DNA from: Coffea arabica | Taxonomy: Eukaryota > Streptophyta > Magnoliopsida > Gentianales > Rubiaceae | Assembly: GCF_036785885.1 (NCBI RefSeq) | Contig: NC_092314.1 | Location: 16,327,638-16,391,637 of the forward strand | Reading direction: 5' to 3' | DNA: 64,000 nucleotides | Shown: piece by piece, positions 33,201 through 45,213 of the stretch | How the letters are laid out: the number at the start of each line of letters is the position of its first letter | How positions within the stretch are numbered: position 1 is the stretch's first letter | Program-made: the position numbers and the translations under genes | The notes under the pieces: generated by a model | What the model was told of the DNA's origin: nothing | Databases searched by the model: none | Seen by the model: the letters and a program-made list of their open reading frames with translations, nothing else

Positions 33201-34816
33201 AGAGATATGGGTATACCTCCAGCAAGTTGGTTTTGGGAAACATCTAGATCCACCAAATGTATAAGCTTTCCTACTTCACGAGGCAGAAAACCACTAAACG
33301 AATCTTCACCTAACATCAAATGCATCAGTGATGAATGCGTCTCCAGAAAATGTGGTGAAATAATTCCAGTGAAGTTGTTTTGATATATACCCAGAACTTG
33401 CAAATTTTGACAGTTCATAAAAACATTATCAAATATATTTCCCCCTTCAAACTGGTTAAATGAAAACTCCAGACGGTATAGAGCTGTGGCGTTACATAGG
33501 GTAGAGACTATCTGTCCTGAAAACTCATTTTGGGCTAGACTCAGAAGTTGCAAATCTTGTAATTTGCCAAAATCTCTTGGAATGTGGCCAGAGAGAGTTT
33601 GCTTGCATATATAAATTGACAAGATTTCCAAACCCTTCCGGAATAATTCCTGACTGTTGATTTCCTCCCATGTACAATTTAGTGAGCTGACTTGAGAGAT
33701 TGGCCATGACTTTAGGAAACTTACCTTCAAAATTATTGCCACTCAAGGAAAGAGATGTTAGATTACTGCAGTTGGTCAATGATGCAACAAAATCCAAGTC
33801 TCCGGTAGAATTATTGCCGAAGAGATTAATAGAAAAATTTATTATTTGAAGGTTTGTCAGATCTCCTAAATTAGCTGGAACTTGGCCTTGAAAGTTATTT
33901 CTGGAAAGATCAAGTGTTACAAGCCCAGAAGCATTGGTGATTGAAGCTGGAAGGTTTCCATAGAACTTGTTTTCCCCAACAGCTAATACTACCAGATTTG
34001 GTAGGGTGAAACCTATGTCGGTTGGGAGATTACCATGAAAGAAATTGGCGGCTACTGAAAATAAAAAATGGCTGCATTATTAAAGATAGAGGCAGGGATT
34101 ATACCGGACAGTTTATTTCCTCGAAGTCTTAATATGGCAAGCTTTTTTAAGAGCCCCATCTCCTTGGGCAAATATCCGCCCAGATTGTTGAAGCTGAGCA
34201 CGACTGTGATCAGTGATGGTAAGTTCCCAATGGAGGAGGTAATCTCTCCTGTCAAATTGTTGGAATAAATATTAAGAAGTTCAAGCTTCTTCAAATTGCT
34301 CAGCTGATTAATCGGAATTTTCCCTTCTAGCCTGTTGCTCATTAGGCTAATTGCAGTCATCTCTGAGCAATAGCTCAGGTTTGCTGGGATTTTTCCACTG
34401 AGTGCGTTTCCTGACAAGTTCAAGACTCTTAGCCTGAAGAGGTGACCGAATTCTTGGGGAATCTCACCACGGAATTGATTCTCCTCAAGATGGATGAACC
34501 TCATGAAGCTTAGATTTCCAACATGAGGTGATATAGTTCCAGACAAGTGCTTATCCCTTAGAGTCAAGGCCATGACCCTCTGATGTCGAGTACTACATGT
34601 GACTCCTTCCCACTCGCAATGGTGTTGTGAATGGTTCCAGGAATTCAGCACTTCAAACGGGTCGTCGTATATCTGATTCTTGAATTCAAGCAGAGCAAGA
34701 CAATCAGTCTCATTTTGAAAGTGTTTAGAAGCTGAAAGATGGCTTACTGACAAATTGATGGCAAATAAGAGTATGAAAGAAAGGTTTGCTAATGTGGATG
34801 GGCGAAATCCCCACAT
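30203..34816 (-). pseudogene. LRR receptor-like kinase, subfamily XII (copy 4, broken)
   Basis: The start at 34816 (MWGFRPSTLANLSF) aligns with copy 1. Signal peptide, LRRNT and the first LRRs are open to about 34052. Frameshifts or small deletions follow at about 34055 (ACTGAAAATAAAAAATGG), about 33590 and about 32985 (one base missing). The transmembrane segment and kinase begin well ([34 protein letters not shown]). About 17 bp are missing near 32243, removing the start of the DNDLVAHVGD segment and shifting the frame. Exon 2 (30203-30608) has its acceptor TACAG|AGTACGG and one frameshift near 30430. The donor G|GTAATT at about 32115 is kept, but the conserved GYAAP before it reads GYVDP. 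The intron has grown to about 1.5 kb. Confidence 0.88.
30609..32114 (-). other. Enlarged intron of receptor copy 4
   Basis: The same intron is about 280 bp in copy 1. It is A/T-rich, with T runs at about 30955-30988, an AT microsatellite at 31616-31631 and an A run at about 31460. Near 31995-32060 a roughly 21-bp unit (TTACGTCGTGTGCAAATAAAG type) occurs three times with divergence. The extra DNA is probably old insertions, none identifiable. Confidence 0.5.
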
Positions 34817-35262
34817 GGTATTTGGAATTTCAATGAGCTATGAAGCCAAAGATGAATTAATTTGGAACAAACTGATGATTGAATGATAAAAGTTTCTGTG
34901 GATTGGGAAACATGTTTGAGCTATTACAGATTCTTCTTGTTGTGCATTACAATTACAAGGCCAAGCAACTGGAAGAACTTAATTTTATTGGTACAATTGC
35001 GATAAAAATTAGCTGAACTTCGTTGTCAAAACTTAATGCAGAAAATGGTCAGTGAGCTTCCACCAACTTTGCATTTAGGCGAATGCAGAAATGACCCGAG
35101 TCCTACTACTAATACTTTTCAAAACGTGAAAGAGAACTTGTGAAGGAGATCAGAAACAATTAAGTCAAAGTCTTAAGGGCCACTTGTTGAGGTATTTGCT
35201 TGCGAATCCCCAGTATTCTACAGGTACAAGATGGATCAGCTAACAAATCCCTAGTATTTTGT
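34817..35262. other. 5' flank of receptor copy 4
   Basis: It aligns with the flanks of copies 1 and 2 (GATGATTGAATGATAAAAGTTTCTG; GGAGATCAGAAACAATTAAG). GAATCCCCAGTATTCT at 35203 and AATCCCTAGTATTTT at 35246 precede a SINE. Confidence 0.45.
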
Positions 35263-35484
35263 CAATACAAGTTGGCTCAATTGATAAGAATGGATCACTG
35301 CTTCACAAAAGATAGTGTATTTGAATCTCGCTGTCAATGTGAGCTCGGTGTTGGTGGATGATCTGTAAGAACCTTTGTAAGCTATTTGTGGTTCCGGAGG
35401 CATGCTCTGACCGGCAGTGATACCCAGAGCCGAAGCCAAAGCCGAATCCATCCAAAAAAATTTTTACCCAAAAAAAAAAAAAGA
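35263..35484 (+). repeat. tRNA-derived SINE
   Basis: It has an A-box-like TTGGCTCAATTGATAAG and a B-box-like TATTTGAATCTCGC about 40 bp later, then a unique body, ending in A runs at 35454-35482. Flanking 15-17 bp repeats AAATCCCTAGTATTTTG (35245) and GATTCCCTGGTATTCTG (35484) look like a target duplication. The equivalent flank of copy 1 lacks it. Confidence 0.6.
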
Positions 35485-36272
35485 TTCCCTGGTATTCTGC
35501 TATTTAATATGATGTATCAGAGATGACCAATGATCTTCCCAGTTGGCACACGACAAAAATTAAATTTAACAGAAGATGGATAGTAAACATCAATCCTGAG
35601 ATTTTACAAAACTAGCATTGTCTAAATAGTACCACAAATTTAGTTACAACTTACGCTCATCTGCTAAATTGTACATGAATGTTTGTTGCGTGACATTCAA
35701 CGACTTTTCATTATTTTACGAAGTCTTAGAATCTAGCCTTTGCGCTCCATTAGTTTGAGCACGAATCTAGTAGATAAATAAATGTGAAATGTCATCATTA
35801 TTAAAATTGATAAAAAAAAAACTTAATCTTCTCTCGTTTGGGATTTTTGGTGAGAGCTTTTAATCACTTAAAATTTTTAGCTGAATTTTTTTCTCACATT
35901 GAATTTTTTACATGAGAGTGAGAGTTTCTTGTATTTTTAAGCTTTGTCTTGAGATTTGTAATTGATATATACTAGATCTACCATATGCACATGCATAGAT
36001 CTTCTAACTATACAAATGTGTATATTGTATTGTCAGAAATTTCAGAGTTTTATATTATCCTCTGTTATTTTTTTAGTATTAAAGAAAATCCCTTCTATTG
36101 TGTTGGACATGTGAATATATGTTATGACCCACGGCCATGATCATCATCATCAAGTCACGATTGATCAAGTTTTAGTTGGAGCATTTGGAGTACTTCATTT
36201 GCACTAATGATTATTGGTAATTACTAGACAGTTACTGCCAAGCTAGCAGTAGTAGTTAGGAGAAGGAATAAT
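35485..36272. other. Non-coding A/T-rich spacer
   Basis: 35510-35580 still matches the flank of copy 1 (GATCTTCCCAGTTGGC). The rest up to the LTR of element A has no recognised content. Confidence 0.5.
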
Positions 36273-37571
36273 TGACAGGTGTCGAGCCTGTACAATAATA
36301 ATTACCTACTCTAGACAAATACAAATTTTATATATAGCGGTAAGTATGGTCGAATCCATAGGGATTAGGGAAAATTCGTTTCCTTTCAAGTTAAGAAAAT
36401 TTATGGGATTTTGGAAATTAATAGAATTAAAAGAAAGTAATATATCCAAGCAACAAAAATGAGAGAAATAAGTAATGGTAAAAGTTCTAGCTTAAGGATA
36501 CACTTCAAAAATGGTTCAGGCAACTGATCATTGATTCAAATATAATTTCAACATTTATTAGTAAACAGGTTTTTACTTGTTGATATGATATGACAATCAG
36601 TTCCTCCGTACTGTTTCGATAGTCAAGGTACGGCTATTGATTATTTTCCTAATTTAGAAATAACCCTAAGTACGACCGTATGATTTAATTCCTCAATTGT
36701 ATTAGAAATTAGAGAAACCCTGTTCTAATTAAGAAACACGCTACGAGGGTTTATTTAAATTAGATTGTACGTTCCCCCGACACAAACCCAATTATGCTAC
36801 TGGGATTAGAATAGTCAAATAATTACGGATTCAACTACTCCAATTAGCTACTAGATTATGTGGATAATTAAATATTACGCACCTATTCAATCACACATAA
36901 TAATCATAACCTATAAAGCAGAAAACTTACAAATACCAATAAATAGAGGAAATAAATAAAATTAATTAGATCTCACAATGATAGCTGAACCAAATCCTCA
37001 GTTGTCTCTTGACTAGAGATGCAAAATTAGTTCTCCATTAATGGAGAACGAGCCATTCCAAAAGAAAAATCCGTTGGAAGCTTACAACTTTTGTTCTTCT
37101 AATTGTTTTAAAAGAAAAGGAACAGCCCGATTTCTTCAAAACAATTTCTTTCTTTTTCCTCAATCTCCCGTGTGAAACTTGCTTGATTCATTGGTTTCCT
37201 AATACCAATCAAACTACTAAAAGATTCCATTACAAATCAGTTTCCTCAAGTTCTCCCACGGCTCAAGACTAACGCGGAATGTAAAAGTAGGAAACTTCCA
37301 GCCGCTGTCAATTTTTGGAATTTGACTTGGATTGGGAAACTACCCAATATCAATCGCGACTTTCCGGCTTTGAGCAATGAGCTTAGGCGCGCCCACGTGC
37401 AATCATTAGATGTTTTTTTCACTAGAAAATCTTCATTTAAGCATTTTTCATTCCCACTCCTGAAATAAGTGCAAAATACCAAATGGAAGTAGAATCTATC
37501 AAATAAGAAGATATTTGGCAGAAATAAAAGGACAATTATAAACACTTATACCAATTAGTTGCACCCTATCA
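36273..37571 (-). repeat. 3' LTR of element A (1299 bp)
   Basis: The plus strand runs from TGACAGGTGTCGAGCCTG to CACCCTATCA, the same ends as the LTRs of element C. The inner side abuts a polypurine tract. It holds a GGCGCGCCCACGTG sequence at about 37386-37399. Confidence 0.88.
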
Positions 37572-37607
37572 ACTCCCCCATACCTAAATTATGCTTGCCC
37601 TCAAGCA
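37572..37607 (-). other. Terminal polypurine tract of element A
   Basis: The minus strand reads TTGAGGGCAAGCATAATTTA then GGTATGGGGGAGT directly before the LTR's TG. Confidence 0.8.
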
Positions 37608-38117
37608 TAATCAAGCTCAGAAGTACAATCAAGAAGTCGAGCAATTTGCAGCAACCCATATAAGCACAAATAGCCTATTGTCCTAACAACTTCGTTGGAA
37701 TCAAAACATGCCAAACTTAACAATCCTCACAAGGGATTTAGTACATGCACTCAGCACTCAAAACGTACAAGGTGAAATTTGATCTCACAAAATGGCACAA
37801 TGGAGTGACATTACCATAAGTTTGTTAATATATCATATCTCTACCACTAAAAGTTAATTTAAATGCAAAAATCAAAGGGACTTTTATTAGGATGCAACGG
37901 GGCTCGAGTGAAGGGTAGGATATAAAGGTAAATTAGGGTATATAACTGTTAAAAGAATGTCCAAAAATTTATGACAAGGAGTTATTCCCAACTCAAACTC
38001 CCAAGGCATGAGAACACTTTCTACCCATTTAGCAAGTGCAATCATCTTTGACAATTGCCATTACTACTTTACAACATTTAAGAATAAGAGCACTGAACGG
38101 CATACCTCTTCTTTTCT

Positions 38118-38163
<46 letters not shown>

Positions 38164-38811
38164 CAGATTTTTCTTTTCATTTTTTTCCTCTATTTTTTTC
38201 GCAATTCTTAGCATGCACAACACTTGGAGCAACTCCACTCGCTAATTCACTTCAATACCTTGAGGCAATATAAAAATTTTCACGCCTTGAAATTTAGACA
38301 TCCATTCAACACAAGGCTCAAGAGAAAGTTTAAAAAGCTAGTCTTGGGTAGTGATTGAGCTATTCATCAAAGAAAAAGGTTAAACGCTCAAAAAGCGCTC
38401 ACTAATGGTAACGAATAAAGGTAAGTTTTTGGGAAAGTCAAACATGGTTTAATCCTAGGTGCCCTCATCATTTTAATGCATCTAATTCAACAAAAATTGT
38501 GATCTCGACATGCATAATAAAACAAGGTCTAAAATGACAAAACGATGGCGTGAACCACTCAACAAACGAAAATAGATTAGTTATAGATGACATGCTCATT
38601 AACAGCCTCAGAAAGCTTACAAGTGGTTAAAAATTGTCAATTTTAGCACATTCATCATCCAATTCCATTATCAAAAGAAATAGGAATTTTAACTAGTATC
38701 GAATTACTACTCAAGATTGCATCTTGATTGCATACTACATCATAGCCAAATAACAACCTACTAGCAGCAAAAAAAAAAAAAAACAACAATGCCAAGCATA
38801 CTAGCAACTTT
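37608..38811 (-). other. Non-coding spacer of element A between ORF3 and the 3' LTR
   Basis: There is no coding signal. A TA/ATAC microsatellite lies at about 38119-38162. It corresponds to 56770-57980 of element B. Confidence 0.6.
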
Positions 38812-38850
38812 ATCCCCTCCCCCACACCTATTAATGACATTGTCCTCAAT
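38812..38850 (-). other. Internal copy of the polypurine-tract motif (element A)
   Basis: The minus strand reads CATTGAGGACAATGTCATTA then ATAGGTGTGGGGGAGGGGA. It has the same TTGAGG.CAA plus GGTGTGGGGGA plan as the terminal tract 1.2 kb away. Confidence 0.65.
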
Positions 38851-39041
38851 GGAAGAAAGTAGTGCCAAAAGTAAAAAAAAAAAAAAAAAGGACAAGCGGA
38901 CGACGGTACTTCCTTGAAGGTAGAGGAGGGGTCGACATCTACGGCTCGGGAGGAAATGGCGCCTGGAAGCCCACTTGGTGGAAGAATGTTGCCAAATTCT
39001 GGGCCATGCAGGATACCTGGCGCTCGACCCACTCCATTCGA

Positions 39042-39309
39042 GAATCCACCTGATGTAACTGGAAGCGGAGATCTGATGAATGCCTCTCTTTAGAAGATGA
39101 TGGTGGTGGTGCAGAAGTGGAAGGACCAGAGGCATCAGTTGAAGTACCGCCAGTCTGAGAGGCGGTAGCTTTTGAGAATCCACCTGATGTAACTGGAAGC
39201 GGAGATCTGATGAATGCCTCTCTTCAGAAGATGATGGTGGTGGTGCAGAAGTGGAAGGACTAGGGGCATCAATAGAAGTACCGCCAGTCTGAGAAGTAGT
39301 AGCTTTTGA
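39042..39309 (-). repeat. 134-bp tandem duplication within ORF3 of element A
   Basis: Two adjacent copies begin GAATCCACCTGATGTAACTG at 39042 and 39176 and differ at only a few bases. As 134 is not a multiple of three, the duplication shifts the frame. Confidence 0.9.
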
Positions 39310-40266
39310 AGCTGTCCGCTTCGGTCGAAGCTGGATCGGCCCTAGAGAGGTGAATTGGAAAACACCGTTGATCTGCTGGACTAAACCCATTTTCTCCAGA
39401 CAAATCAAATCAAGGGGTTCTATATTACAAGCCAAATGCAGATTATGATTATTCAAATCCAAACCAAGATTAGTGGCCAAATGAGTAATATGAATCCAAA
39501 ATTAATGGTTTATTTTTCTTGCTCAAGACAGTCCGGAATTAAGAAGCAAACCAACAGCCCAAGTTAACTTTAAGTTCAGTAACAATACACCAAATAAAAA
39601 AGAACTCTGGTTCAGATAAAATACCCGAATTGTCCTTCCTACCCGAGATGCTATAAGCCATGAAACGGTGAAGATAACGAAAAACAGGTTTTTTTAGGTA
39701 TGAGGCTTTAGACTGACTAGGATCATAAAAATGAGTATCAACTGACAAATCCTTCCAGTAGCCAGTGTTACGGGAGAAAAAGAGTTCAGTGAATTTGCAT
39801 GCGCTCGTCATATATTCAGAAGATTGAGAATATGGGACATCAATAAAGTCAAAAGCCAAATTGATTTCAGTAATGGACCGCCTGAATTCCTTACCCATTA
39901 ATCGAAAACGAACCACATCAGGAGTCATTACAGAGAATACATTAGGTATATTGAATTCAAGAGTGGCATAAAATTCCCATGTTAACTCGTAAAAGCAGAC
40001 AAAACAATTGAAGCCCAACCAATGGCAGCTATCATCCTAGTGACCGCATCCCTAATGTTCAAAATATCTAGTGTGGGGCCATGGATGAATTTACAAGGAA
40101 TAATTTTTCTTGTACATGTAGCTGCATACCGTTCCTTATCGGCTACCTTAGTGAAGGTCAAATGCCTGACACAGTAGGCCGGTGAAGAGAGATGAACCTC
40201 CTTGTTCTTCCCAAGGCGGGATCGGGGACCACTCGAAGCAGATGTTTGGGATGGTCCACTTAAAAG

Positions 40267-40271
40267 AATAG
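40267..40271. other. Left target-site duplication of element B (AATAG)
   Basis: AATAG stands directly before the LTR's TG at 40272 and again directly after the other LTR's CA (59365-59369). Confidence 0.9.
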
Positions 40272-41638
40272 TGATAGTGAGACAATTGTGCTTTTTATTT
40301 GATGGTATTTGGTCTCAATATTGGCCACTTATTATGCAAAGTAATGGGTTTCTGCTCATAATTGATATTTGTGTCAGTTGTAGGCGATTGGTGTCAAAAG
40401 TGGTGAAAATAGGCCAATTTCCAGAAGACCATTCATTATGGAGTGTGCCCACGGCAGAGACCGCAGAGTTACGTACAAAAAGACGGACTGTGAGACTTAT
40501 CCCTAGAAGCTCGCCACTATTTTGGGAGATATGTTTTGGAGTTACGTGGGATTAGGAAACATCTTCAGAGAATATTTTGGCAACAAACCAAGGAAAAAAA
40601 AAAAAGGAAAGGGATCCCCTATAGATACAAATACATATTTGGCAAAAGGTGGCGGCGGCGCAAAAACTTTAAATAGGACAACAATAGACTAGTAGTTTGG
40701 ATCTTTGTCTTTATCTTTTCCTTCGGATCGTGAGTTAGAGACTAGCGACTATCCTTTTTACTTTTTCATCAACTAAATTCGATTGAGTTCTTCTATTGCA
40801 TCATCGTTATGAGGCAAGGCTAAGCTCCTTTATCTAGTTGAGGAATAATCAAGGCCCGGTGTACAGAAAATTGTGAGATCTTTTTAATTGTTCTGCGCTA
40901 TTTTAAATTCTGCGTTAGTGGGTATTTAATTATTTTTTATTTTAATAGGCTATTATTGTTGAATTTATTGGATTAATGTGGCCAGTTGTTCAATTGTCTG
41001 AACCGTATTCTGCCAATTAGGACGATGGTTCGTATCACTTGATTATCTTAAAATTTGTGACGAACGACACAATTTAATTGCCTCGCAAGTAATTTAATCT
41101 GTTTCATAGGAATAGTTAATCTAGTTTGAATGAACTCGTATGTATGTTTGTTAGATAGAATTGGGTCTCTCTAATTCCTAAAGTTGTGAATAGATTAAAT
41201 CTTATGAGTGTCTCTAGGGTTATCTATTTTACAAGGGAGCAGTTAAGAGCATCTCTGGACTACCATATAACTAAGGAGAGATTAGTAGTTAGGTGGTTGT
41301 TGAATTGCTAAAACCAATTTACTTACGAACGTGTGAATTAATCTAGGTATCTGTGATCAATTGCGTGAGCCGATGCCGAAATTATTTCCTTGACTAGATT
41401 GTATCAATTAACTGTTTATTATACCCTTTAGCTACTACACTATTTGTGAAGTGGAAATTCAATACCCCTTACATCTTTAATTTGTTCTTTATATCTCCTT
41501 TCCTAAAACCCTCCAAATTATCTGTGTAATAAATCTGCCAGTTCCATGAGAAGACAACCCTACTCACCACTATACTCATTTAGTTTTGAGAGTAGGTATT
41601 GATATAAATTTTTATTTTTGATAGTTTGACAGCCATCA
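40272..41638 (+). repeat. 5' LTR of element B (1367 bp)
   Basis: It runs from TGATAGTGAGACAATTGTG to GACAGCCATCA and matches 58015-59364. A 32-nt TTCCAG...TGCCC module is at 40419-40450. Confidence 0.94.
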
Positions 41639-41643
41639 AATTT

Positions 41644-41661
41644 TGGCACCGTTGCCGGGGA
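41644..41661 (+). other. Primer-binding site, tRNA-Asp (element B)
   Basis: TGGCACCGTTGCCGGGGA matches the complement of the plant tRNA-Asp 3' end at 17 of 18 positions, five bases inside the LTR. Confidence 0.88.
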
Positions 41662-41711
41662 CCTAGTGTTTGAAGTGATTTATTGCATAGGCTTTGTTTA
41701 GCCTATGTTTT

Positions 41712-42979
41712 ATGTCTCGATCGTCCCGTACAGGAAGACTCGAATTTGATCCAGAAATTGAGAAAATAGCAAGGAGGTTGACAAAGGAGACTAAGTTACA
41801 AAAACAACAAGTTTCAGCGACACTACCCCCCAAATTTGAACAAAATTCTGACTTAAGTGATTTATTAGTTGAATTGGAAATACACTTAACTGGACCCAAT
41901 GAAACAATGGTAGCCCAAAGGATTTTGAGGGAACTCGCAACCCCGAATGTTAACCAACAGTCTCTGTGCATTACGCATCCTGACACTGAGGAGGCTTTTG
42001 AATTAAAATCGGGGTTGATTTATTTATTATCTATTTTTCATGGTGTTGCAGATAAGGACCCATACAAGCATTTGAAGGAATTTCATGTAGTGTACTCAAC
42101 CATGAAATCTCAGGATGTTACGGAAGAACAAATCAACCTGCATGCTTTCCCTTTTTCTGTAACAGATAAGGGTAAGGACTGGTTATTCTACTTGTCATCG
42201 GGGTCCATCACTACTTGGGAAGGACTGAAACGGCAGTTCCTTGAGAAATTCTTCCCAACCTCTAGGGCCACCAACATCAGAAAGGAAATATGTGGAGTTA
42301 GGCAGGCCAATGGAGAAATTCTCTACGAATACTGGGAGCGATTCAAACAGCCGTGTGCTAGTTGCCCACACCATCAGATTCCTGACCAATTGTTGATCCA
42401 ACATTTTTATGAGGGACTGCTACCTATGGATAGAGCATGGTAGATGCAGCTAGTGGCGGTGCTTTGGTAAATAAAACAACAGATGAAACCAAATGACTTA
42501 TCTAGAACATGGCTGAGAACTCGCAACAGTTTGGAGTCAGATTTGAGGGAGTGACTCGAAGGGTCAACGAGGTTAATCATTCTGACCTTGCGAATAGATT
42601 AACTGAACTAACTGCCTTGATTCGTCAAATGACTAGAGGACAAGTACAGGCAACTAAAGCATGTGGAATATGTACTGCTCCTAAACACATGACTGATATG
42701 TGTCTGACCCTTCAAGAAGACCTCAACGAGCAAGCCAGCGCCATGAGAAGTTTGCCTGGACCACCCCAAAGGAGAAATGACCCGTATGCACCTACATACA
42801 ATCTAGGGTGGGGGAACCACCCCAACTTTAGCAATGCTCCGAAACCCTCGGGTTTTCAACAACCATTCCAGCAGAGACCACCAGTACAGCAACCATTTGC
42901 ATCTAATTCAGGTATTTCCCTTGAAGATATGATTAAATCGCTAGCTAATAGCACTTGTAAAATGCAGCTTGACTTGTAA
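41712..42979 (+). pseudogene. gag of element B
   Basis: Starts MSRSSRTGRLEFD, like MPRSSRTGELIFD in element C, so the start at 41712 is preferred to 41694. The capsid-like part has ELATPNVNQQ, FELKSGLIYLL..F.G, DPYKHLKEFHVV, DKGKDWLFYLSSGSITTWEGLKRQFLEKFFPTSR and YEYWERFKQ. A TAG at about 42441 breaks it. Then come a knuckle, CGICTAPKHMTDMC, and a Pro/Gln-rich tail with YNLGWGNHPNF. This is an Athila/Tat-type gag with a Retrotrans_gag domain. Confidence 0.85.
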
Positions 42980-43197
42980 AGATTTTAACAAGAGACTCGC
43001 ACCAGCATTCGGAATTTGGAGACCCAAATGTCACAATTGGCGTCTTTAGTGAGCAATCTTGAGAATGGTAAAGGGAAGCTATCATCTCAGGTAATTCCCA
43101 ATCCATAGGAGAATGCAAATGCAATGTTTTTACGAAGTGGCAAGGATGTGTAGTTCTCAAGATCGGAAGCAACAAGAGCCGAAGATGAACAAGTGTC

Positions 43198-43840
43198 TTG
43201 GAGAAGGAAAAAGTAAGTCATCTGCCAGATTGTCATAAGACCTTTGATATTAACCCTTCTTTTCTTGGCAGGTTGGCTAAAACCAAGAAAGAGGAGTCAG
43301 AGAAGGAGATTTTGGATACCTTTAGGAAAGCGGAAATCAACATCCTTTTGCTTGATGCGATTAGGCAGTTGTCAAAATATGCAAAGTTTTTGAGAGGGTT
43401 GTGTATGAACCGGAACAAGTTGAATTTTCACGACAAAATAAAGGTGGGTAAGAATGTGTCAATAGTCCTTCAAAGAAAGTTGCCGCAAAAATGCAACGAT
43501 CCAGGTATGTTCACGATACCATGCATCATAGGCCAGAAGAGGATAGACAGAGGTATGCTTGATCTAGGGGCATCTATTAACGTCAAGGCTTTGTCAATAT
43601 TTAGGACCTTAAACTTAGGACCTCTAAAAGATACAAGGGTAATAATTCAACTAGTCGATAGGTCAAATGTTTACCCTGAGGGTGTGGTTGAAGACGTCCT
43701 AGTGAAAGTTAATGAGTTTATCTTTCCTGCTGATTTCTATTTTGTTGACATGAATGACGATAACTCAGTTAAGTCAACTGTACTCCTTCTGGGTAGACCA
43801 TTCATGAGTATGGCCAGGACCAAGATAGATATGCATGAAG
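43198..43840 (+). pseudogene. Aspartic protease of element B (cut by element C)
   Basis: It shows MFTIPCIIG and MLDLGASINV (catalytic D in the DLGAS form common in plant gypsy elements), VYPEGVVEDVLVKV, FYFVDM and LLLGRPFMS. The reading continues in register at 51087 once element C and one target copy are left out, with GTFSVEFDGE. This supports a precise insertion. Confidence 0.88.
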
Positions 43841-45178
43841 TGACAGGTTGTCAAGCCTGTGCAATAATAATAACCTGCTCAAACAAAAGCTAATTCTGTA
43901 GATAGTGATAAGCAGAGTCGAATCCACAGGGATTGGAAGTAATTGTTTCTTTTGAAATTCACAGTTACAAGGGGGTGTTTTTGTATAAACGATAACAACC
44001 AAAGGAGTTCAAATAAAAATAAATAGCTAACTAAGAATTAAATGACAATTTACTAAAATTAGATTAATAATAATTAAAGGTCTAGCCAAGAAATAATTCA
44101 ACAATGGTTCACCTAATTGATCATCGATGCAAAGGCAATTCCAATTATTTATTAATAAATAGGTTATAACTGCCAAACAAGCGATGACAGTCAACCCCTC
44201 TTTACTGTATCGATGATTAAGGTACACCCGTTAATCACTACTCTAATTGAGAAATAATTCTAGGTACACCCGTAAAATTTAATTCTCCAATTACTTTACG
44301 TATTAGAGGAGCCCTATTCTAACCAAATAACGCACTACCAGGGTTATTTTAGATTAGCTCATGTATTCCCCTGACACAAACCCAATCATACCAGTTGTCA
44401 CTATTTCAGAGCAATTAAACAATTATGGATTTAATGCCCTAATTGACAATAGATTATCCAATCAACTAATTATCCGAATCCAAGACAATCAATTAATTGA
44501 ACAATCATAAGCACTGTAATTAGAGAATATGCGAATACTAATAAATAAAAGAAAAAGATAAAATTAAATCGATCTCACAATTTTTAGGTAAACCAAACCT
44601 CCATTATTTCTTGACTAGAAAAGGGGATTTAGTTCATCCCTGACAAGAAGGACCCGCACAAAATTGCAACAATAGTTGCGGCCATTGTCTCCGTGATTGG
44701 CTAAATTCAATTCGGAGAAATCAAGAAAAAAGGCAAGTTACAGGAAGTAATTCAATGTCTTCACTTGGTCTTGACATACGAATAATGGAACCACAAGAAA
44801 ACGAAACGGAAAAGTCAAAAGCTAAACTACCAAGTCATCTGCTAGTTGTTTCCTATTTCTAATTTCTATCTAATGCCTCCTGTACGGCGTCCCTTACAGA
44901 GGAAGAAAAAAAGAGAGCGTCCCCCTTGTTTCGTCCCTTTCCTCTTTAGCAATTACCACAATGGGAAAAGTTTCCCTTTTTTCAAAAATGCCCCTGGGAT
45001 AAGCGCTGTTACTCGAACTCTTTTTCTGTCAAATTGGCACTTGTTATCATATTTTTGTTCTACTCCGTGAAATAAATATAAAATATCAAAAGTGGGTAGA
45101 ATCTGACAATTAATCCACATCAAATCAGGTAATAGGGGAAATTAATAATAAAATAAATGATAAAATTGGAACCTATCA
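43841..45178 (-). repeat. 3' LTR of element C (1338 bp)
   Basis: In plus-strand terms it runs from TGACAGGTTGTCAAGCCTG to GGAACCTATCA and is collinear with 49753-51081. Confidence 0.94.
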
Positions 45179-45213
45179 ATTCCTCCCACACCTAAACCAT
45201 ACTTGTCCTCAAA
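45179..45213 (-). other. Terminal polypurine tract of element C
   Basis: The minus strand reads TTTGAGGACAAGTATGGTTT then AGGTGTGGGAGGAAT directly before the LTR. Confidence 0.8.

Larger units (their letters stand above)
38939..40271 (-). pseudogene. ORF3 of element A (post-integrase extra ORF), broken
   Basis: This is the counterpart of 55405-56651 in element B: FYATLEFNIPNVFS.MTPDVVRFRLMGKEFRRSITEIN aligns with FYTTFYFEKSDSLVLDTPGMIKYRLRGTPQEHSINEFN, and LGLDLNNHNLHL..IEPLDLICLEKMGLV with LGVLDLDKDHKL..ELELLDLRSLERIGVI. It lies after integrase, where Athila elements carry their third (env-position) ORF; I see no transmembrane segment. It fits the poorly characterised plant 'putative transposon protein' type (from memory). 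It is damaged by stops near 40020-40200, a 134-bp tandem duplication, and loss of its continuation at 40271 to element B. Confidence 0.65.

Noticed and set aside
38119..38162. TA/ATAC dinucleotide run, also 8239-8258 and 31616-31631
   Set aside because: Simple microsatellites in A/T-rich DNA, with no sign of a functional role.
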